Assembly (NCBI RefSeq): GCF_003569045.1
Contig: NZ_BFCB01000004.1
Coordinates: forward strand, 362,281-426,280
Length of the DNA: 64,000 nt
From: Aggregatilinea lenta
Lineage (GTDB): Bacteria > Chloroflexota > Anaerolineae > Aggregatilineales > Aggregatilineaceae
Direction: 5' to 3'
In this document: one piece after another, positions 35,160 to 44,537 of the stretch
Position numbering within the stretch: the stretch's first letter is position 1
Layout: each line of letters opens with the position of its first letter
Notes under the pieces: generated by a model
Database searches by the model: none
Told to the model about the DNA's origin: nothing
The model's input: only the letters and a program-made list of their open reading frames with translations
Position numbers and translations under genes: made by a program

Positions 35160-35227
35160 GCCGCCCCTATGCTGACCTGCCGCTGCGCAGCGTGCGTCTC
35201 GCCTGCTGCGTGGCTTGATTGGTGCTT

Positions 35228-36199
35228 ATGAACACCCCGCCTCCCGAACTGGCCGTGATCATCGTCTCGTGGAACACGCGTGACCTGACGCTGGACGCCC
35301 TGCGCACGCTGTTCGCCGACCTGGATGCGAACGGTCCGCAGGCCGAAGTGTGGGTGGTGGACAACGCTTCGACCGACGGCTCCGCCGACGCCATCCGCGG
35401 CCAGTTTCCCCAGGTGCATCTGGTCGCCTGCCAGGAAAACCTCGGCTTTGCGGGCGGCAACAACCACGCCCTGCGCCTGATGGGCTTCGATCCTGCCCAC
35501 CCTGCGCCCGACGACGCCCTGCCCCGCGCCGTCTACCTGCTCAATTCCGACACACGCACGCACGACGGCGCGACCCGTGTCCTGTACGATACGCTGCTGC
35601 GCGGGCCGCGCGCGGGTGTGGTTGGCGCGCGCCTGTTTTACGCGGATGGATCGCACCAGCACAGCGCGTTCCGCTTCCCTGGGCTGGCGCAGTTGGTGAT
35701 CGACCTGTTCCCCGTTCCGGCGCGCCTGTACGACAGCGCGCTCAACGGACGCTATCCGCTGGCTGCATACAAAGGTAGTGCGCCCTTCCCCGTCGATCAC
35801 ACGCTGGGCGCGACGATGATGCTGTGCCGCGAGGTCATCCGGCAGACGGGCCTGTTCGACGAGCGCTACTTCATGTACTGCGAGGAAATCGACTGGAGCT
35901 GGCGCATTCGCCGCACGGGCTGGGAAATCTACTGCGTGCCAACCGCGCACGTCACGCACCTAGCCGGACAAAGCACCGCGCAGGTCCGCCCGCAGAGCAT
36001 CGTCAACTTGTGGCGCAGCCGTCTGATGCTGTTCGAGGCGTACTATTCCCCGCTCTGGCGCGCGCTCGCGCGCCGGATCGTACGCGCGGGCATCGCCTCC
36101 AAGATCCGGCAAACCCGTGCCGCCGCCACACGTGGCGAACTGCCGGACAATCAGGCGGCACAGTTGATCGACGCGTACCGGACCGTGCAAACCCTGTGA
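35228..36199 (+). CDS. Family 2 glycosyltransferase
   Basis: 323 residues of the GT-A family 2 fold. It begins LAVIIVSWNTRDLTLDALRTLF, then VWVVDNASTDGSADAI, then the acceptor/metal segment YLLNSDTRTHDG. Further on are GATMMLCREVIRQTGLFDERYFMYCEEIDWSWRIRRTGWEIY, the signature of rhamnosyl- or dTDP-sugar-type enzymes. It probably makes cell-surface glycan from a nucleotide sugar. It is followed at once by a second GT2 gene. No membrane segment is visible. Confidence 0.9.
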   Translation: MNTPPPELAVIIVSWNTRDLTLDALRTLFADLDANGPQAEVWVVDNASTDGSADAIRGQFPQVHLVACQENLGFAGGNNHALRLMGFDPAHPAPDDALPRAVYLLNSDTRTHDGATRVLYDTLLRGPRAGVVGARLFYADGSHQHSAFRFPGLAQLVIDLFPVPARLYDSALNGRYPLAAYKGSAPFPVDHTLGATMMLCREVIRQTGLFDERYFMYCEEIDWSWRIRRTGWEIYCVPTAHVTHLAGQSTAQVRPQSIVNLWRSRLMLFEAYYSPLWRALARRIVRAGIASKIRQTRAAATRGELPDNQAAQLIDAYRTVQTL

Positions 36200-36208
36200 G
36201 GCATAACG

Positions 36209-36964
36209 ATGCCGGTTGAGCTGGCAGTAGTCATTCTGACCTACAACGAAGCGGACCATGTCGCGGCCTGCATCACGAGTGTAGGCTGGGCCGACCGCAT
36301 CGTCGTGTTCGATTCGTTCAGCCAGGACAATACCCCGGCGCTTGCGCAGGCCGCCGGAGCGGAGGTGATCCAGCACGCCTTTGAGGACTACGCCCGCCAA
36401 CGCGAGGCGGCGCTGCAGGCCGTGGATGCGGACTGGATTCTGTTCGTGGATGCCGACGAGCGATCCAGCCCGGAGCAAGCCGCCGAGATCCGCGACTTGA
36501 TCCGGCACGGCGAGCATAACGGCTACTGGATACCGCGCCACAACTACATTTTCGGCAAGCTGACGCGCCACTCCGGCTGGTATCCCGACTATCAGCTCCG
36601 TCTGCTGCGCCGTGCCAATGCGCATTACGACATGGAGCGGCAGGTGCACGAGCTGGTCAATCTGGAGGGCGAGCCGGGCTACCTCAAGACGCCGTTCGTT
36701 CACTACAACTACACCAGCTTCGCCCAGTTCCGCGCCAAGCAGCGCCGTTACGTCCAGTACGACGCGCGCATGCTCCAGCAGCAGGGCATTCACCCGAAAC
36801 CGCACAAGTTCATCACGCAGCCCTTGCGGCAGTTCATCTGGCGTTTCATCACGCTGCAAGGCTACCGTGACGGCTGGCACGGCCTGCGTTTGAGCCTGCT
36901 GATGGCGTGGTACGAGTTTCAGAAGTATGTACACCTGCGGCGGCTTTCCAGCGCCGACCGCTAG
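36209..36964 (+). CDS. Family 2 glycosyltransferase (WaaE/KdtX-like)
   Basis: 251 residues. The N-terminal Rossmann part reads LAVVILTYNEADHVAACITSVGWADRIVVFDSFS, and the DxD motif is FVDADERSSPE. The C-terminal half (TRHSGWYPDYQLRLLRRANAHYDMERQVHELV) resembles lipopolysaccharide-core beta-glucosyltransferase WaaE-type enzymes. It starts 9 bases after the previous glycosyltransferase, so the two are surely co-expressed. It overlaps the convergent gene on the minus strand by 4 bases. Confidence 0.9.
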   Translation: MPVELAVVILTYNEADHVAACITSVGWADRIVVFDSFSQDNTPALAQAAGAEVIQHAFEDYARQREAALQAVDADWILFVDADERSSPEQAAEIRDLIRHGEHNGYWIPRHNYIFGKLTRHSGWYPDYQLRLLRRANAHYDMERQVHELVNLEGEPGYLKTPFVHYNYTSFAQFRAKQRRYVQYDARMLQQQGIHPKPHKFITQPLRQFIWRFITLQGYRDGWHGLRLSLLMAWYEFQKYVHLRRLSSADR

Positions 36965-38076
36965 CGTCCCGCACGACGCGCCGCGACGGTCTCCGCCAGT
37001 AGCGCCAACCCGCCCGCCACGACGTTATGCCCACCCAGCAGCACCGGGATCGGCGCAGAGGCAGCCGCCTGCGTGAACGCCCGTAGCCAGTCGTCGCGCA
37101 CGGCATCCACCAGGAACAGATCCGACGCGAAGCGCTCCGCATCCGGCGCGTAGTGGCCGCTGGCCGCCATCAGCACGCGCGAGTCGAAAATCACGGCATC
37201 GACCACATCCCCCAGTGCCCGGAAGAACCCCGCCGGGCCGAGCGCCTCATAAAGCGGCAGCAGCAGTGAGCACACCTCGCCGCGTCTCAGCCGTTCGCTA
37301 GCGACCATGCCGCGTTCCTCGGCATAAGCGCGGATCCAGCACTGCGTCGCCCGGCTGAGCAGGGTCCACGCACCCGGCGACACGCGCCCGATCAGCGCGA
37401 TCCGGCTCCCGTCCCGCGCGGCGATGTCGATCACCTCGCGGACCGGCAACCGCGCCAGCAGCGGATCGTCAAGCACATGTGCCAGCATCGGTGAAACACG
37501 CCCCGACTGCGCCAGGATCGCGGCATCGGTGGGGGTGTCAATGTCCAGCGCGCTCGACGGCCTCAGATCCGCCAGGACTCGCACGTGGAATGCGCCGCTG
37601 TCGTGCAGCATCCACGCCAGGCTGTTATCGCGCTCCGCCTGCCGGATGACGGTCAGTGCCGCCGGACCGCACGCAATCGCGAGCCAGTCGCTCGAATGCA
37701 GGTTGTTCGTCATGACAGCGCGATCATCTCCGGCACGGCAGGCATTCACCAGATCGCGAATGCTCCCTACCCCCAGCAGCGGCGCACTGCCGCCGCCAAA
37801 GTACAGCGTGCCGCGCAAGCCGTACCGCTCGATTAATCCCGCAAGGCGCGCGCCGAAGTGGAACGGCTCCCGATCAACGTCGCGAATCGCGGGCATATCT
37901 TCTGGCAGCCAACCGAGATCGGGTCCAGCCACGATCACGGGCGACACACCCGCCGCATGCAGCGTACCAATCATGTCCAACGTAGATGCGCGTATCACGC
38001 GGGTCACGATCTGCTCTTGCGGTGTGTGGCCGCCCGGCCCTACCAGGATGACAGCGCCGACTGGATGTTCACTCAT
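36961..38076 (-). CDS. Nucleotidyltransferase-like protein of unknown function
   Basis: 371 residues without signal or membrane segment. The N-terminal 220 residues have the layout of a MobA/CofC-like nucleotidyltransferase: a hydrophobic strand and glycine loop (GAVILVGPGGHTPQEQI), a strand and helix (TLHAAGVSPVIVAG), an acceptor-like loop (GTLYFGGGSAPLLGVGS) and LDIDTPTDAAIL, which is typical of CofC/MobA types. The usual GGxGxRxG start of the family is altered to GPGGHTPQ. The C-terminal part is helical with a FFRALGDVVDAVIFDSR segment. I cannot name a substrate. The alternative is a nucleotide-sugar or cofactor guanylyltransferase-like pseudoenzyme. Confidence 0.55.
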   Translation of the reverse strand: MSEHPVGAVILVGPGGHTPQEQIVTRVIRASTLDMIGTLHAAGVSPVIVAGPDLGWLPEDMPAIRDVDREPFHFGARLAGLIERYGLRGTLYFGGGSAPLLGVGSIRDLVNACRAGDDRAVMTNNLHSSDWLAIACGPAALTVIRQAERDNSLAWMLHDSGAFHVRVLADLRPSSALDIDTPTDAAILAQSGRVSPMLAHVLDDPLLARLPVREVIDIAARDGSRIALIGRVSPGAWTLLSRATQCWIRAYAEERGMVASERLRRGEVCSLLLPLYEALGPAGFFRALGDVVDAVIFDSRVLMAASGHYAPDAERFASDLFLVDAVRDDWLRAFTQAAASAPIPVLLGGHNVVAGGLALLAETVAARRAGR

Positions 38077-38111
38077 TTATGCGATCCTGCTTTGAGAGCT
38101 TGGCTACGCGA

Positions 38112-38139
38112 AACAAAAAGGCCGGGGCTGCCCCCGGCC
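38112..38139 (-). terminator. Intrinsic terminator after hpf
   Basis: On the minus strand GGCCGGGG / CCCCGGCC forms an 8-bp GC stem (38120-38127 with 38132-38139), with a 4-base loop and then TTTTTGTTTC. It lies 22 bases after the hpf stop. Confidence 0.85.
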
Positions 38140-38160
38140 ATGCCACTGCCTGCCCAGAGT

Positions 38161-38739
38161 CTACCGGACGTCCGGTTCTAGCACGCCATAATTCCCGTCT
38201 TCGCGTCGGTACAGCACGCCGATGCGTGCCGTCGTCGCGTTGAGGAAGATAAAGAAGTCGTGGCCGAGCAGCTCCATCTGGTCGATCGCTTCTTCTTCCG
38301 TCATCGGATTCAACTCCACCCGCTTGCGGCGCACGATGTCCAGCTTCTCCTCGTCAGCTTCCGCTTCCTCTTCCAGCGGCACCGGCTCCGCCAAAGCCAG
38401 GGCTGCGTCGGCTTCGCCAAACTTGCCCCCACCGCGACGCTTACGCTTGCCCTTATAGCGCTCGATCTGGCGGTACATCTTGTCCAGCGCGCGATCGAGT
38501 GCCGCGTAAATGTCGCCTTCCTTCTTCTCTTCAGCGCGCAGGATCACCCCGCGCGAATTTCGCAGCGTGAGCTGCGCCACCGTCTGATCCTGCCCTTGCT
38601 TACGCCGCTCCATCGAGAGATCGACCCGCACCTCGTGGATATTGGGAAGGTACTTGTCCAGCTTGCTCACTTTTTTCTCAACATGTTCTTGCAGGCGCGG
38701 AGTGACCTCAACGTTGCGGGTATGAATCTTGAGTTCCAT
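38161..38739 (-). CDS. hpf: Ribosome hibernation promoting factor, long form
   Basis: 192 residues, long-form HPF. The N-terminal S30AE domain (about 1-105) starts ELKIHTRNVEVTPRLQEHVEKKVSKLDKY, and the C-terminal dimerising domain holds NPMTEEEAIDQMELLGHDFFIFLNATT and GVLYRREDGNYGVLEP. It pairs ribosomes into inactive 100S dimers in stationary phase. A Shine-Dalgarno AAGGAG is seen before the ATG. It follows comF by 72 bases and ends at a strong terminator. Confidence 0.96.
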   Translation of the reverse strand: MELKIHTRNVEVTPRLQEHVEKKVSKLDKYLPNIHEVRVDLSMERRKQGQDQTVAQLTLRNSRGVILRAEEKKEGDIYAALDRALDKMYRQIERYKGKRKRRGGGKFGEADAALALAEPVPLEEEAEADEEKLDIVRRKRVELNPMTEEEAIDQMELLGHDFFIFLNATTARIGVLYRREDGNYGVLEPDVR

Positions 38740-38811
38740 TGGTTTACTCTCCTTCAGCGTGCAGCAAGGAACATTGAGCGACTGCGCGGGATGCGCGTCG
38801 GGCTGTGCACC

Positions 38812-39486
38812 TTATCGGTCCGTGCCGTAACCGGCTCCTCCTATCGCCCCGCCAAACACCTGTGCCGCCCCGGCCATCCGCAGCGCTTCCGCGCAGGCGG
38901 ACATGGTCGAGCCGGTCGTCAAAACATCGTCAATCACCAGTATACGCTTGCCTCGAACCCGGCGGGCTTCTGCCGCAAACGCTCCCTTGACGTTCTCGCG
39001 GCGCTCGGCGGCGCTCAGGTCTACCTGGCTCGCTGTGGCTTTGATACGCGCCAGCGCATCGGGCACGTCCGCTACACCAAGCCGCTCCGCGACGCGCCGA
39101 GCGATGAGTGCCGCCTGGTTGTAGCCCCGTTCTTGCAGACGCCCGGCAGCCAGCGGCACACCGGCGATCACGTCGATGCACGGTCCCTGGCGACTGATCG
39201 CTTCAGCCAGCAAATCGCCAAGCGGTTCGGCGGCGCGCTGAACGCCGCCATACTTCAGCGCGTGCACGGCGTCGCGGATTGCGCCTTCGTATTTCCCGGC
39301 GATCCAGATATGGTCCAGCAGCGGGAAATCGCGCGGTTCCGAAGTGGAAATAGTCGTCAAACACCGGGGACAAATCAAGCTCCCGACACGCCCGCAGTAT
39401 ACACAATAGGGTGGGAAAACCAGATCCAACCCCGTGTACACAGCCTGACGCATCAGGAGCTTGAAATGATCGATCATCAATGGCAC
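38812..39486 (-). CDS. comF: ComF family phosphoribosyltransferase-like protein
   Basis: 224 residues. The N-terminal zinc-binding segment has CVYCGRVGSLICPRC (Cys28, 31, 39, 42). The PRPP-binding loop is RILVIDDVLTTGST (residues 181-194), with VPLAAGRLQERGYNQA typical of ComF. In naturally competent bacteria the ComF family has a role in DNA uptake; the general biochemical function is uncertain. It lies between the Tad pilus export block and hpf, which is a plausible but unproven link to surface appendages. Confidence 0.93.
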   Translation of the reverse strand: MPLMIDHFKLLMRQAVYTGLDLVFPPYCVYCGRVGSLICPRCLTTISTSEPRDFPLLDHIWIAGKYEGAIRDAVHALKYGGVQRAAEPLGDLLAEAISRQGPCIDVIAGVPLAAGRLQERGYNQAALIARRVAERLGVADVPDALARIKATASQVDLSAAERRENVKGAFAAEARRVRGKRILVIDDVLTTGSTMSACAEALRMAGAAQVFGGAIGGAGYGTDR

Positions 39487-39545
39487 GTCTCCAACGGGAC
39501 CGTGATGCCGTGCCGGTACGGGTGAGCTTGCGAGCCGTCTAGCGC

Positions 39546-40484
39546 CTATATTGCACCAAAAACGCCGCTTTCGAGCAGAATAATGGCCGCTGGTCCCAGC
39601 AACACGATATAGAGTGACGGGAAAATCAGCAGCACCATCGGGATCACCATCTTAACCGGGGCCTGCTGCGCCTTCTCCTGCGCGCGCTGGCGGCGCTTAA
39701 CGCGCATCTGGTCCGCCTGTATGCGTAAGATTTTAGCAATACTTACACCCAACTGCTCAGCCTGGATCAGCGCGGCGACAAAACTCGTCACGTCGGCTAC
39801 GTCCATCCGGTTGGACATGTCACGCAGGGCATCGCTGCGGCGCTTGCCAAGCTGAATCTCCTGCAAGACACGGCCAAACGCGATCGCCAGCTCGTCGTCC
39901 CACTTCTCGTAAACTTTGCCCATCGCCTGCTCGAAGCCGAGGCCCGCCTCAACGCAGATACACAGAAGGTCTAACGCATTGGGCAGCGCCCTGGTGATGC
40001 TGTCCTGTCGGCGGCGAATCTGGCTGCGAAGCTGCAGTACCGGCAGGTAGTAGCCGAGCAGTGCCGCGCAAATCGTACCCAGGAGACTCTTCGTCGGCCC
40101 CCAGTCGCTGACCAGGAAAAACAGGACAAAAGCGCCGACGCCAAACCCGATCGTGAGGGCAACGCGCTGGCCAAAGAAGGTGGTCGGTTCAATCGATTGT
40201 AACTTACCGGCCAGCTCAAGCTGGTGCCGGATGCTGTCGATCTGGTTTTCCGGCGTAAAACGCACGGCGAAGTTCGCCAGCGTCTTATACATCGGAACGA
40301 TCACGCGTTCCTGCAAGCTGAGCGAAAGCTCAAGTTCCTCCAGGGAGGTCGGTAGTTCCCGATCACCGTATTCGGCAAGGCGACGTTCCAGCGGATCGGC
40401 CCCGCTCTCGTTGCGCATGCCAACGACGACCAGCCCGGCCAACAAAAGGATACCTGCAACGATCAGGGCGACGATGCCGAGCAT
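39546..40484 (-). CDS. tadC: TadC, type II secretion F-domain protein of the Tad/Flp system
   Basis: 312 residues with an N-terminal membrane segment, then a cytosolic T2SSF domain (ALDLLCICVEAGLGFEQAMGKVYEKW, ALIQAEQLGVSIAKILRIQADQMR) and C-terminal hydrophobic segments (VKMVIPMVLLIFPSLYIVLLG). Inner-membrane platform protein for Flp-type pilus export, the partner of TadB. It is 30 bases after tadB, so the two are co-transcribed. Confidence 0.9.
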   Translation of the reverse strand: MLGIVALIVAGILLLAGLVVVGMRNESGADPLERRLAEYGDRELPTSLEELELSLSLQERVIVPMYKTLANFAVRFTPENQIDSIRHQLELAGKLQSIEPTTFFGQRVALTIGFGVGAFVLFFLVSDWGPTKSLLGTICAALLGYYLPVLQLRSQIRRRQDSITRALPNALDLLCICVEAGLGFEQAMGKVYEKWDDELAIAFGRVLQEIQLGKRRSDALRDMSNRMDVADVTSFVAALIQAEQLGVSIAKILRIQADQMRVKRRQRAQEKAQQAPVKMVIPMVLLIFPSLYIVLLGPAAIILLESGVFGAI

Positions 40485-40514
40485 AGGTGCAGCCCTCCCA
40501 TCCCGTTTCCGGGA

Positions 40515-41501
40515 CTAATACTCAATATTCACAATCTTCTGAATGATAGCCGCGCCGGACCCGATCAATCCCAATCCAATACCGATCATCGGCCAGCCGC
40601 ACAGCCGGTTTTCCACCAACTTCCCTGTATAGTCAGGACTGATGACGTAGAGAAAGATCGTCAGCAGGATCGGTAGGCCGGAGATGATCCAGCCGGTGGC
40701 GCGCCCCTGGGACGTCAGCACGCGAATCTCGCCCTTGAGCTTGATGCGCTCGCGGACGGTGTGGCCAATCGATTCCAGGATTTCGGCCAGATTGCCGCCG
40801 ACTTCACGCTGAATGTTCACAGCGGTGTTCACGAGGTCCATGTCTTCGCTGGGCAGGCGCACAAGCAGGTGCTCCAGCGCGGATTCCATCGGGATGCCAA
40901 GCTGCACTTCCTGCACGACGCGCTTGAACTCTGTCGAGGTCGGTTCCGGCGATTCGCGGCCAATGGCCTCCATCGCCTGCAGCACGGAATAACCCGACCG
41001 CAGCGCGTTCACCCACAGGCTCAACGTGTCGGGCAGCTGGCCTTCGAAGCCGCGCAGCCGCTGGCTTTGCTTGCGGGCAACGTAGAAACGTGGGAAGAAC
41101 AACCCGGCAAACCCGGCCACCGCGCCGCCAATCGGATTTCCGAAGATGAGAAACCAGCCGACGAAAAACGTCACGATACCGGCGATGATGTGCAGCGCAA
41201 AATACTCGCCGACAGTCAGCTTGAGGTCGGCGCGCGCCAATTGGGTTCGCCACTGTTTCGCGAATTCCTTGTTAGCAAGTGCCGTATCCAGCCGTTGGGC
41301 GATGGCGCTCGGCTCGTTCGCCAGGCGCTCGTCATTCGCCTCTTCAAACTGCTCCAGCAGGCTGCTATATTCGGAGGTATACCGGCCCAGGCGTTCCTCG
41401 ACGTTGGACTGCCGGTCCGAACGCAAGCTGACAACGCCAAAGATCAGGATGGCAACGGCCACAACCCCGGCGACACCGGCAATAATGAGTTCAGTACCCA
41501 T
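40515..41501 (-). CDS. tadB: TadB, type II secretion F-domain protein of the Tad/Flp system
   Basis: About 328 residues with an N-terminal membrane anchor (ELIIAGVAGVVAVAILIFGVVSL), mid-protein hydrophobic segments, and a T2SSF domain (QLPDTLSLWVNALRSGYSVLQAMEAIGRES, REVGGNLAEILESIGHTVRERIKLKGEI). The ATG at 41499-41501 is preceded by GGAGG at a 10-base spacing; an in-frame TTG sits three codons upstream. The cpaF-tadB gap is 141 bases, larger than elsewhere in the block. Confidence 0.9.
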   Translation of the reverse strand: MGTELIIAGVAGVVAVAILIFGVVSLRSDRQSNVEERLGRYTSEYSSLLEQFEEANDERLANEPSAIAQRLDTALANKEFAKQWRTQLARADLKLTVGEYFALHIIAGIVTFFVGWFLIFGNPIGGAVAGFAGLFFPRFYVARKQSQRLRGFEGQLPDTLSLWVNALRSGYSVLQAMEAIGRESPEPTSTEFKRVVQEVQLGIPMESALEHLLVRLPSEDMDLVNTAVNIQREVGGNLAEILESIGHTVRERIKLKGEIRVLTSQGRATGWIISGLPILLTIFLYVISPDYTGKLVENRLCGWPMIGIGLGLIGSGAAIIQKIVNIEY

Positions 41502-41642
41502 GAAACTCAAGCCTCCAAATCACGCTTTTCGCAAGCTTTCCTTTATTGTAGCAGGAAATCTCACGTCGCAACTCCCCCTCAGGTCCTGGTGAGAGACGAC
41601 TCAGGGTCACGTTCCGCGCACGGCCCTGCCCTCCCGGTAATG

Positions 41643-43037
41643 CTAGTACCGCGCCATCCCAATCCCAAACACAGCCGGAGGCAGGTGAATGCCCGCCGAT
41701 TCGATCTTGTCGATGAACTTGGGGCGCAACCCGGTCGGACGGATACGTCCGATCACCTTTCCGGCTTCGATGCCAGTCTGTTCGAATTCGAAGATGTCCG
41801 ACATGGTGATGACGTCACCTTCCATGCCCTGCACGTCGGTGATCTTCACGATGCGGCGTGTCCCATCGCGCAACCGCTCCTGGTGTACGATCAGGTCCAG
41901 CGCGGAGGCGACCTGCTCGCGGATCGCGCGGATCGGCAGGTCCATGCCCGCCATGAGGCACATCACTTCCAGACGAGACAGCGTGTCGCGCGGGCTGTTG
42001 GAGTGCAGCGTCGTCAGCGATCCTTCGTGACCGGTGTTCATCGCCTGGAGCATGTCCAGCGCCTCACCCGAACGGCACTCACCGACCACGATCCGGTCGG
42101 GCCGCATACGGAGCGAGTTCACCACAAGGTCGCGAATGCTCACCTCACCGCGCCCCTCGATATTGGACGGGCGGCTTTCCAGCGTCACGACGTGCTCCTG
42201 GCGGAGCTGAAGTTCGGCGGCGTTCTCGATCGTGATAATGCGCTCGTCGTTTGGAATGAAGCTCGACAGCACATTCAGCAGCGTTGTCTTCCCGGAGCCG
42301 GTGCCGCCGGACACCACCATGTTCAGCTTACCGATTACGCACGCCCGCAGGAATTCCGCGATTTCGGGCGTCATCGAGCCGAACCGGATCAGGTCTTCCA
42401 CGGTAAAGGGGCGTTTGGAGAACTTACGGATGGTGATCGTGGGACCGCACAGCGCAATGGGGCGGATGACGGCGTTCACACGCGAACCATCGGGCAAACG
42501 CGCGTCCACAGTGGGCGAGCTTTCGTCAATGCGGCGGCCCAGCGGCGCGACGATACGGTCCAGCACACGCAGGACGTGTTCCTCGTCCTCGAACGCCACG
42601 TTCGAGCGCGTCAGGTTACCTGCCCGCTCGATATACACATTCTTGGGGCCATTGACCATAATTTCGGTCACGCTATCCTCGGCCAGCAGCGGCTCCAGCG
42701 GGCCAAAGCCCAGGATCTCCGCTACGATCGCTTCGAACAGGCGCTGGCGCTCGGCCCGCCCCAGGACGATGCTTTCCTCGGCCAAAATCGTCGCGAAAAG
42801 CTCCTCGATCGTCGTACGCACTTCGGGCGAGTGGGGGTCAACGCTGGTGTCCAGTTCGGCCAGCAGCTTGTTCTGGACGCGGCTCTTCAGGTCAAGATAG
42901 GTGTTGTTATCGGTCCGAGCGGCCATGCTTCCGCCCGCAGGGGGAACTGCCGTCCGCCGGCGCATTTGCGATAGCTTGGAATCCTCTGGCGGCTCTTCAT
43001 CCTGTCCACCGCGATCAATCCGTCTCAATAACGACAT
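41643..43037 (-). CDS. cpaF: CpaF/TadA, Tad pilus assembly ATPase
   Basis: 464 residues, type II/IV secretion ATPase. The N-terminal helical domain (NKLLAELDTSVDPHSPEVRTTIEEL) precedes the catalytic part, with FGPLEPLLAEDSVTEIMVNGP, a P-loop GGTGSGKTTLLNVLSSFIP, an Asp box (IITIENAAELQLRQEHVVTLE) and the His box (MNTGHEGSLTTLHSNSPRDTLSRLE). It powers Flp pilus extension. It is 57 bases after cpaE. Confidence 0.95.
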   Translation of the reverse strand: MSLLRRIDRGGQDEEPPEDSKLSQMRRRTAVPPAGGSMAARTDNNTYLDLKSRVQNKLLAELDTSVDPHSPEVRTTIEELFATILAEESIVLGRAERQRLFEAIVAEILGFGPLEPLLAEDSVTEIMVNGPKNVYIERAGNLTRSNVAFEDEEHVLRVLDRIVAPLGRRIDESSPTVDARLPDGSRVNAVIRPIALCGPTITIRKFSKRPFTVEDLIRFGSMTPEIAEFLRACVIGKLNMVVSGGTGSGKTTLLNVLSSFIPNDERIITIENAAELQLRQEHVVTLESRPSNIEGRGEVSIRDLVVNSLRMRPDRIVVGECRSGEALDMLQAMNTGHEGSLTTLHSNSPRDTLSRLEVMCLMAGMDLPIRAIREQVASALDLIVHQERLRDGTRRIVKITDVQGMEGDVITMSDIFEFEQTGIEAGKVIGRIRPTGLRPKFIDKIESAGIHLPPAVFGIGMARY

Positions 43038-43094
43038 CGTGCTTCCTCCACAAACAAGCCTCGACTATAGGCACGTCCTGGGTTCGTTCTGGGA

Positions 43095-44408
43095 CTATCC
43101 CGATCCACCGAATATTGCGCGCAGCCCGCTCTTGGTCCGTTCGGCGGGCTTTTCCTCGATGGCTTCGTCTTCACTTTCCACGGACCGGCGCACTGCGTCC
43201 GCCAGCCCCATCAGTTCCCGTCCCGGCGAGCGCGACTTGAGCTTGGCCACCAGTGGCACGCCCTGGTTCACCGACGTCAGCACCGCGCGGTCGTCCTGCG
43301 GGATCGTCGCCGTGACTTTGCGCTTGATGTGATTCTCAATCGACGCCACCGGCACCGTACCGTGACCCCGATCCTTTTCGTTTGCCACCCGGTTCAGCAC
43401 AAAGATGACCTTTTCCGACAGCCGCGTGGGCTGCTCGATCGCGTCGAGAATGTCGATCATCTTGCGGCAGTTGCGGATCGCCGGGATCGTCGGGTTGGCG
43501 ATCATCACGATGCGCTCGGCGATCTCGAACAGCTTCAGCGTCAGATCGTCGTATTGGGTCGGCGTATCGATGATGATGTAGTCGTAGAGCGTGCCCAACA
43601 TGAGGATCAGATCTTTGACTTCGCTGGACGTAATGTCATACGCCTGCTCCGGGTGCGATGGCGCGGTGATCACCTTGAGGCCGCTGCCATGCGTGATCAC
43701 GACGTTCTCGATTACGTCCGGATCCAGGTCATTCACCGATTGGGTCAGTTTGGAGATGTTGGCTGCCGACTGCAGGTTGAGGAATGCGTCGACGTCGCCA
43801 AACTGAAGCGCGCAGTCCACCAGCAGCACGCGTGTGTCTGCCCGCATCAGCCCAGACGCCAGATTGGTGGCGATGGTCGTCGTCCCCACCCCGCCCTGGG
43901 GGCTGTACACGACGATGATGTGGCCCGCAGCGCGCGACATCGAGATGGCCTTCTTCGGCATATCGCCTTTGGTCGTCCGTGCGTCGGCCATCAGAGCTTC
44001 TTGCTGGCGAACCGGCTCGTTGCGCTCGTACACGCGCCGGATCGTGGTATACAACTCTTCACTGGCAATGGGCTTGGTCAAGAAGTCGCGGGCACCGGCC
44101 AGCATCGCCTGGCGCAAGTAGCCCGGCTCGCTCTGAACCGACACGATAACCACCGCCGCGGTACGCACCGCGGTGCTGATGGACTTGGTCGCCGTGATGC
44201 CATCCATGTCGGGCATATTGATGTCCATCAGCACGACATCGGGCCGCATCTCGGTCGCGATCTGGATGGCCTCGCGTCCGGTCCCGGCAGCTCCAACGAC
44301 CTCGATATCCGGTTCGAAGGCCAGCAGCTTGCGGAGGTTATCGCGCACATCCGGGATATCATCGACGATGAGAACTTTGATCATCTGCTTCTGCGGTCCG
44401 CTCGTCAT
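43095..44408 (-). CDS. cpaE: CpaE/TadZ-like protein with N-terminal receiver domain
   Basis: 437 residues. The N-terminal response-regulator receiver (KVLIVDDIPDVRDNLRKLL, phospho-acceptor Asp62 in VLMDINMPDMDG, Lys in FLTKPIASEEL) is followed by a ParA/MinD-like domain whose P-loop reads SPQGGVGTTTIATNLASGLM, lacking both conserved lysines (many CpaE proteins have the same GTTT). Known role: positioning Tad machinery at the pole. The receiver suggests regulation by phosphorylation. A hairpin with 12-bp arms lies upstream, after cpaB. Confidence 0.92.
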   Translation of the reverse strand: MTSGPQKQMIKVLIVDDIPDVRDNLRKLLAFEPDIEVVGAAGTGREAIQIATEMRPDVVLMDINMPDMDGITATKSISTAVRTAAVVIVSVQSEPGYLRQAMLAGARDFLTKPIASEELYTTIRRVYERNEPVRQQEALMADARTTKGDMPKKAISMSRAAGHIIVVYSPQGGVGTTTIATNLASGLMRADTRVLLVDCALQFGDVDAFLNLQSAANISKLTQSVNDLDPDVIENVVITHGSGLKVITAPSHPEQAYDITSSEVKDLILMLGTLYDYIIIDTPTQYDDLTLKLFEIAERIVMIANPTIPAIRNCRKMIDILDAIEQPTRLSEKVIFVLNRVANEKDRGHGTVPVASIENHIKRKVTATIPQDDRAVLTSVNQGVPLVAKLKSRSPGRELMGLADAVRRSVESEDEAIEEKPAERTKSGLRAIFGGSG

Positions 44409-44452
44409 ACAGGCCTCGCAATGATAACAATCATCTCTACAACCAGTAGGTG

Positions 44453-44489
44453 AAAGCGCGACCTAAGCTACACGTTCAGGTCGCGCTTT
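44453..44489. terminator. 12-bp perfect inverted repeat between cpaB and cpaE
   Basis: AAAGCGCGACCT (44453-44464) and AGGTCGCGCTTT (44478-44489) with a 13-base loop, about 50 bases after the cpaB stop and 45 before the cpaE start. On the minus strand it ends TTTC, a short T-tract. It could be a partial terminator that lowers expression of the later Tad genes relative to cpaB. Confidence 0.55.
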
Positions 44490-44537
44490 GGACTCATAGG
44501 GACTCAAACGCCATCGATCATGGTCGTTCGCGCAACG

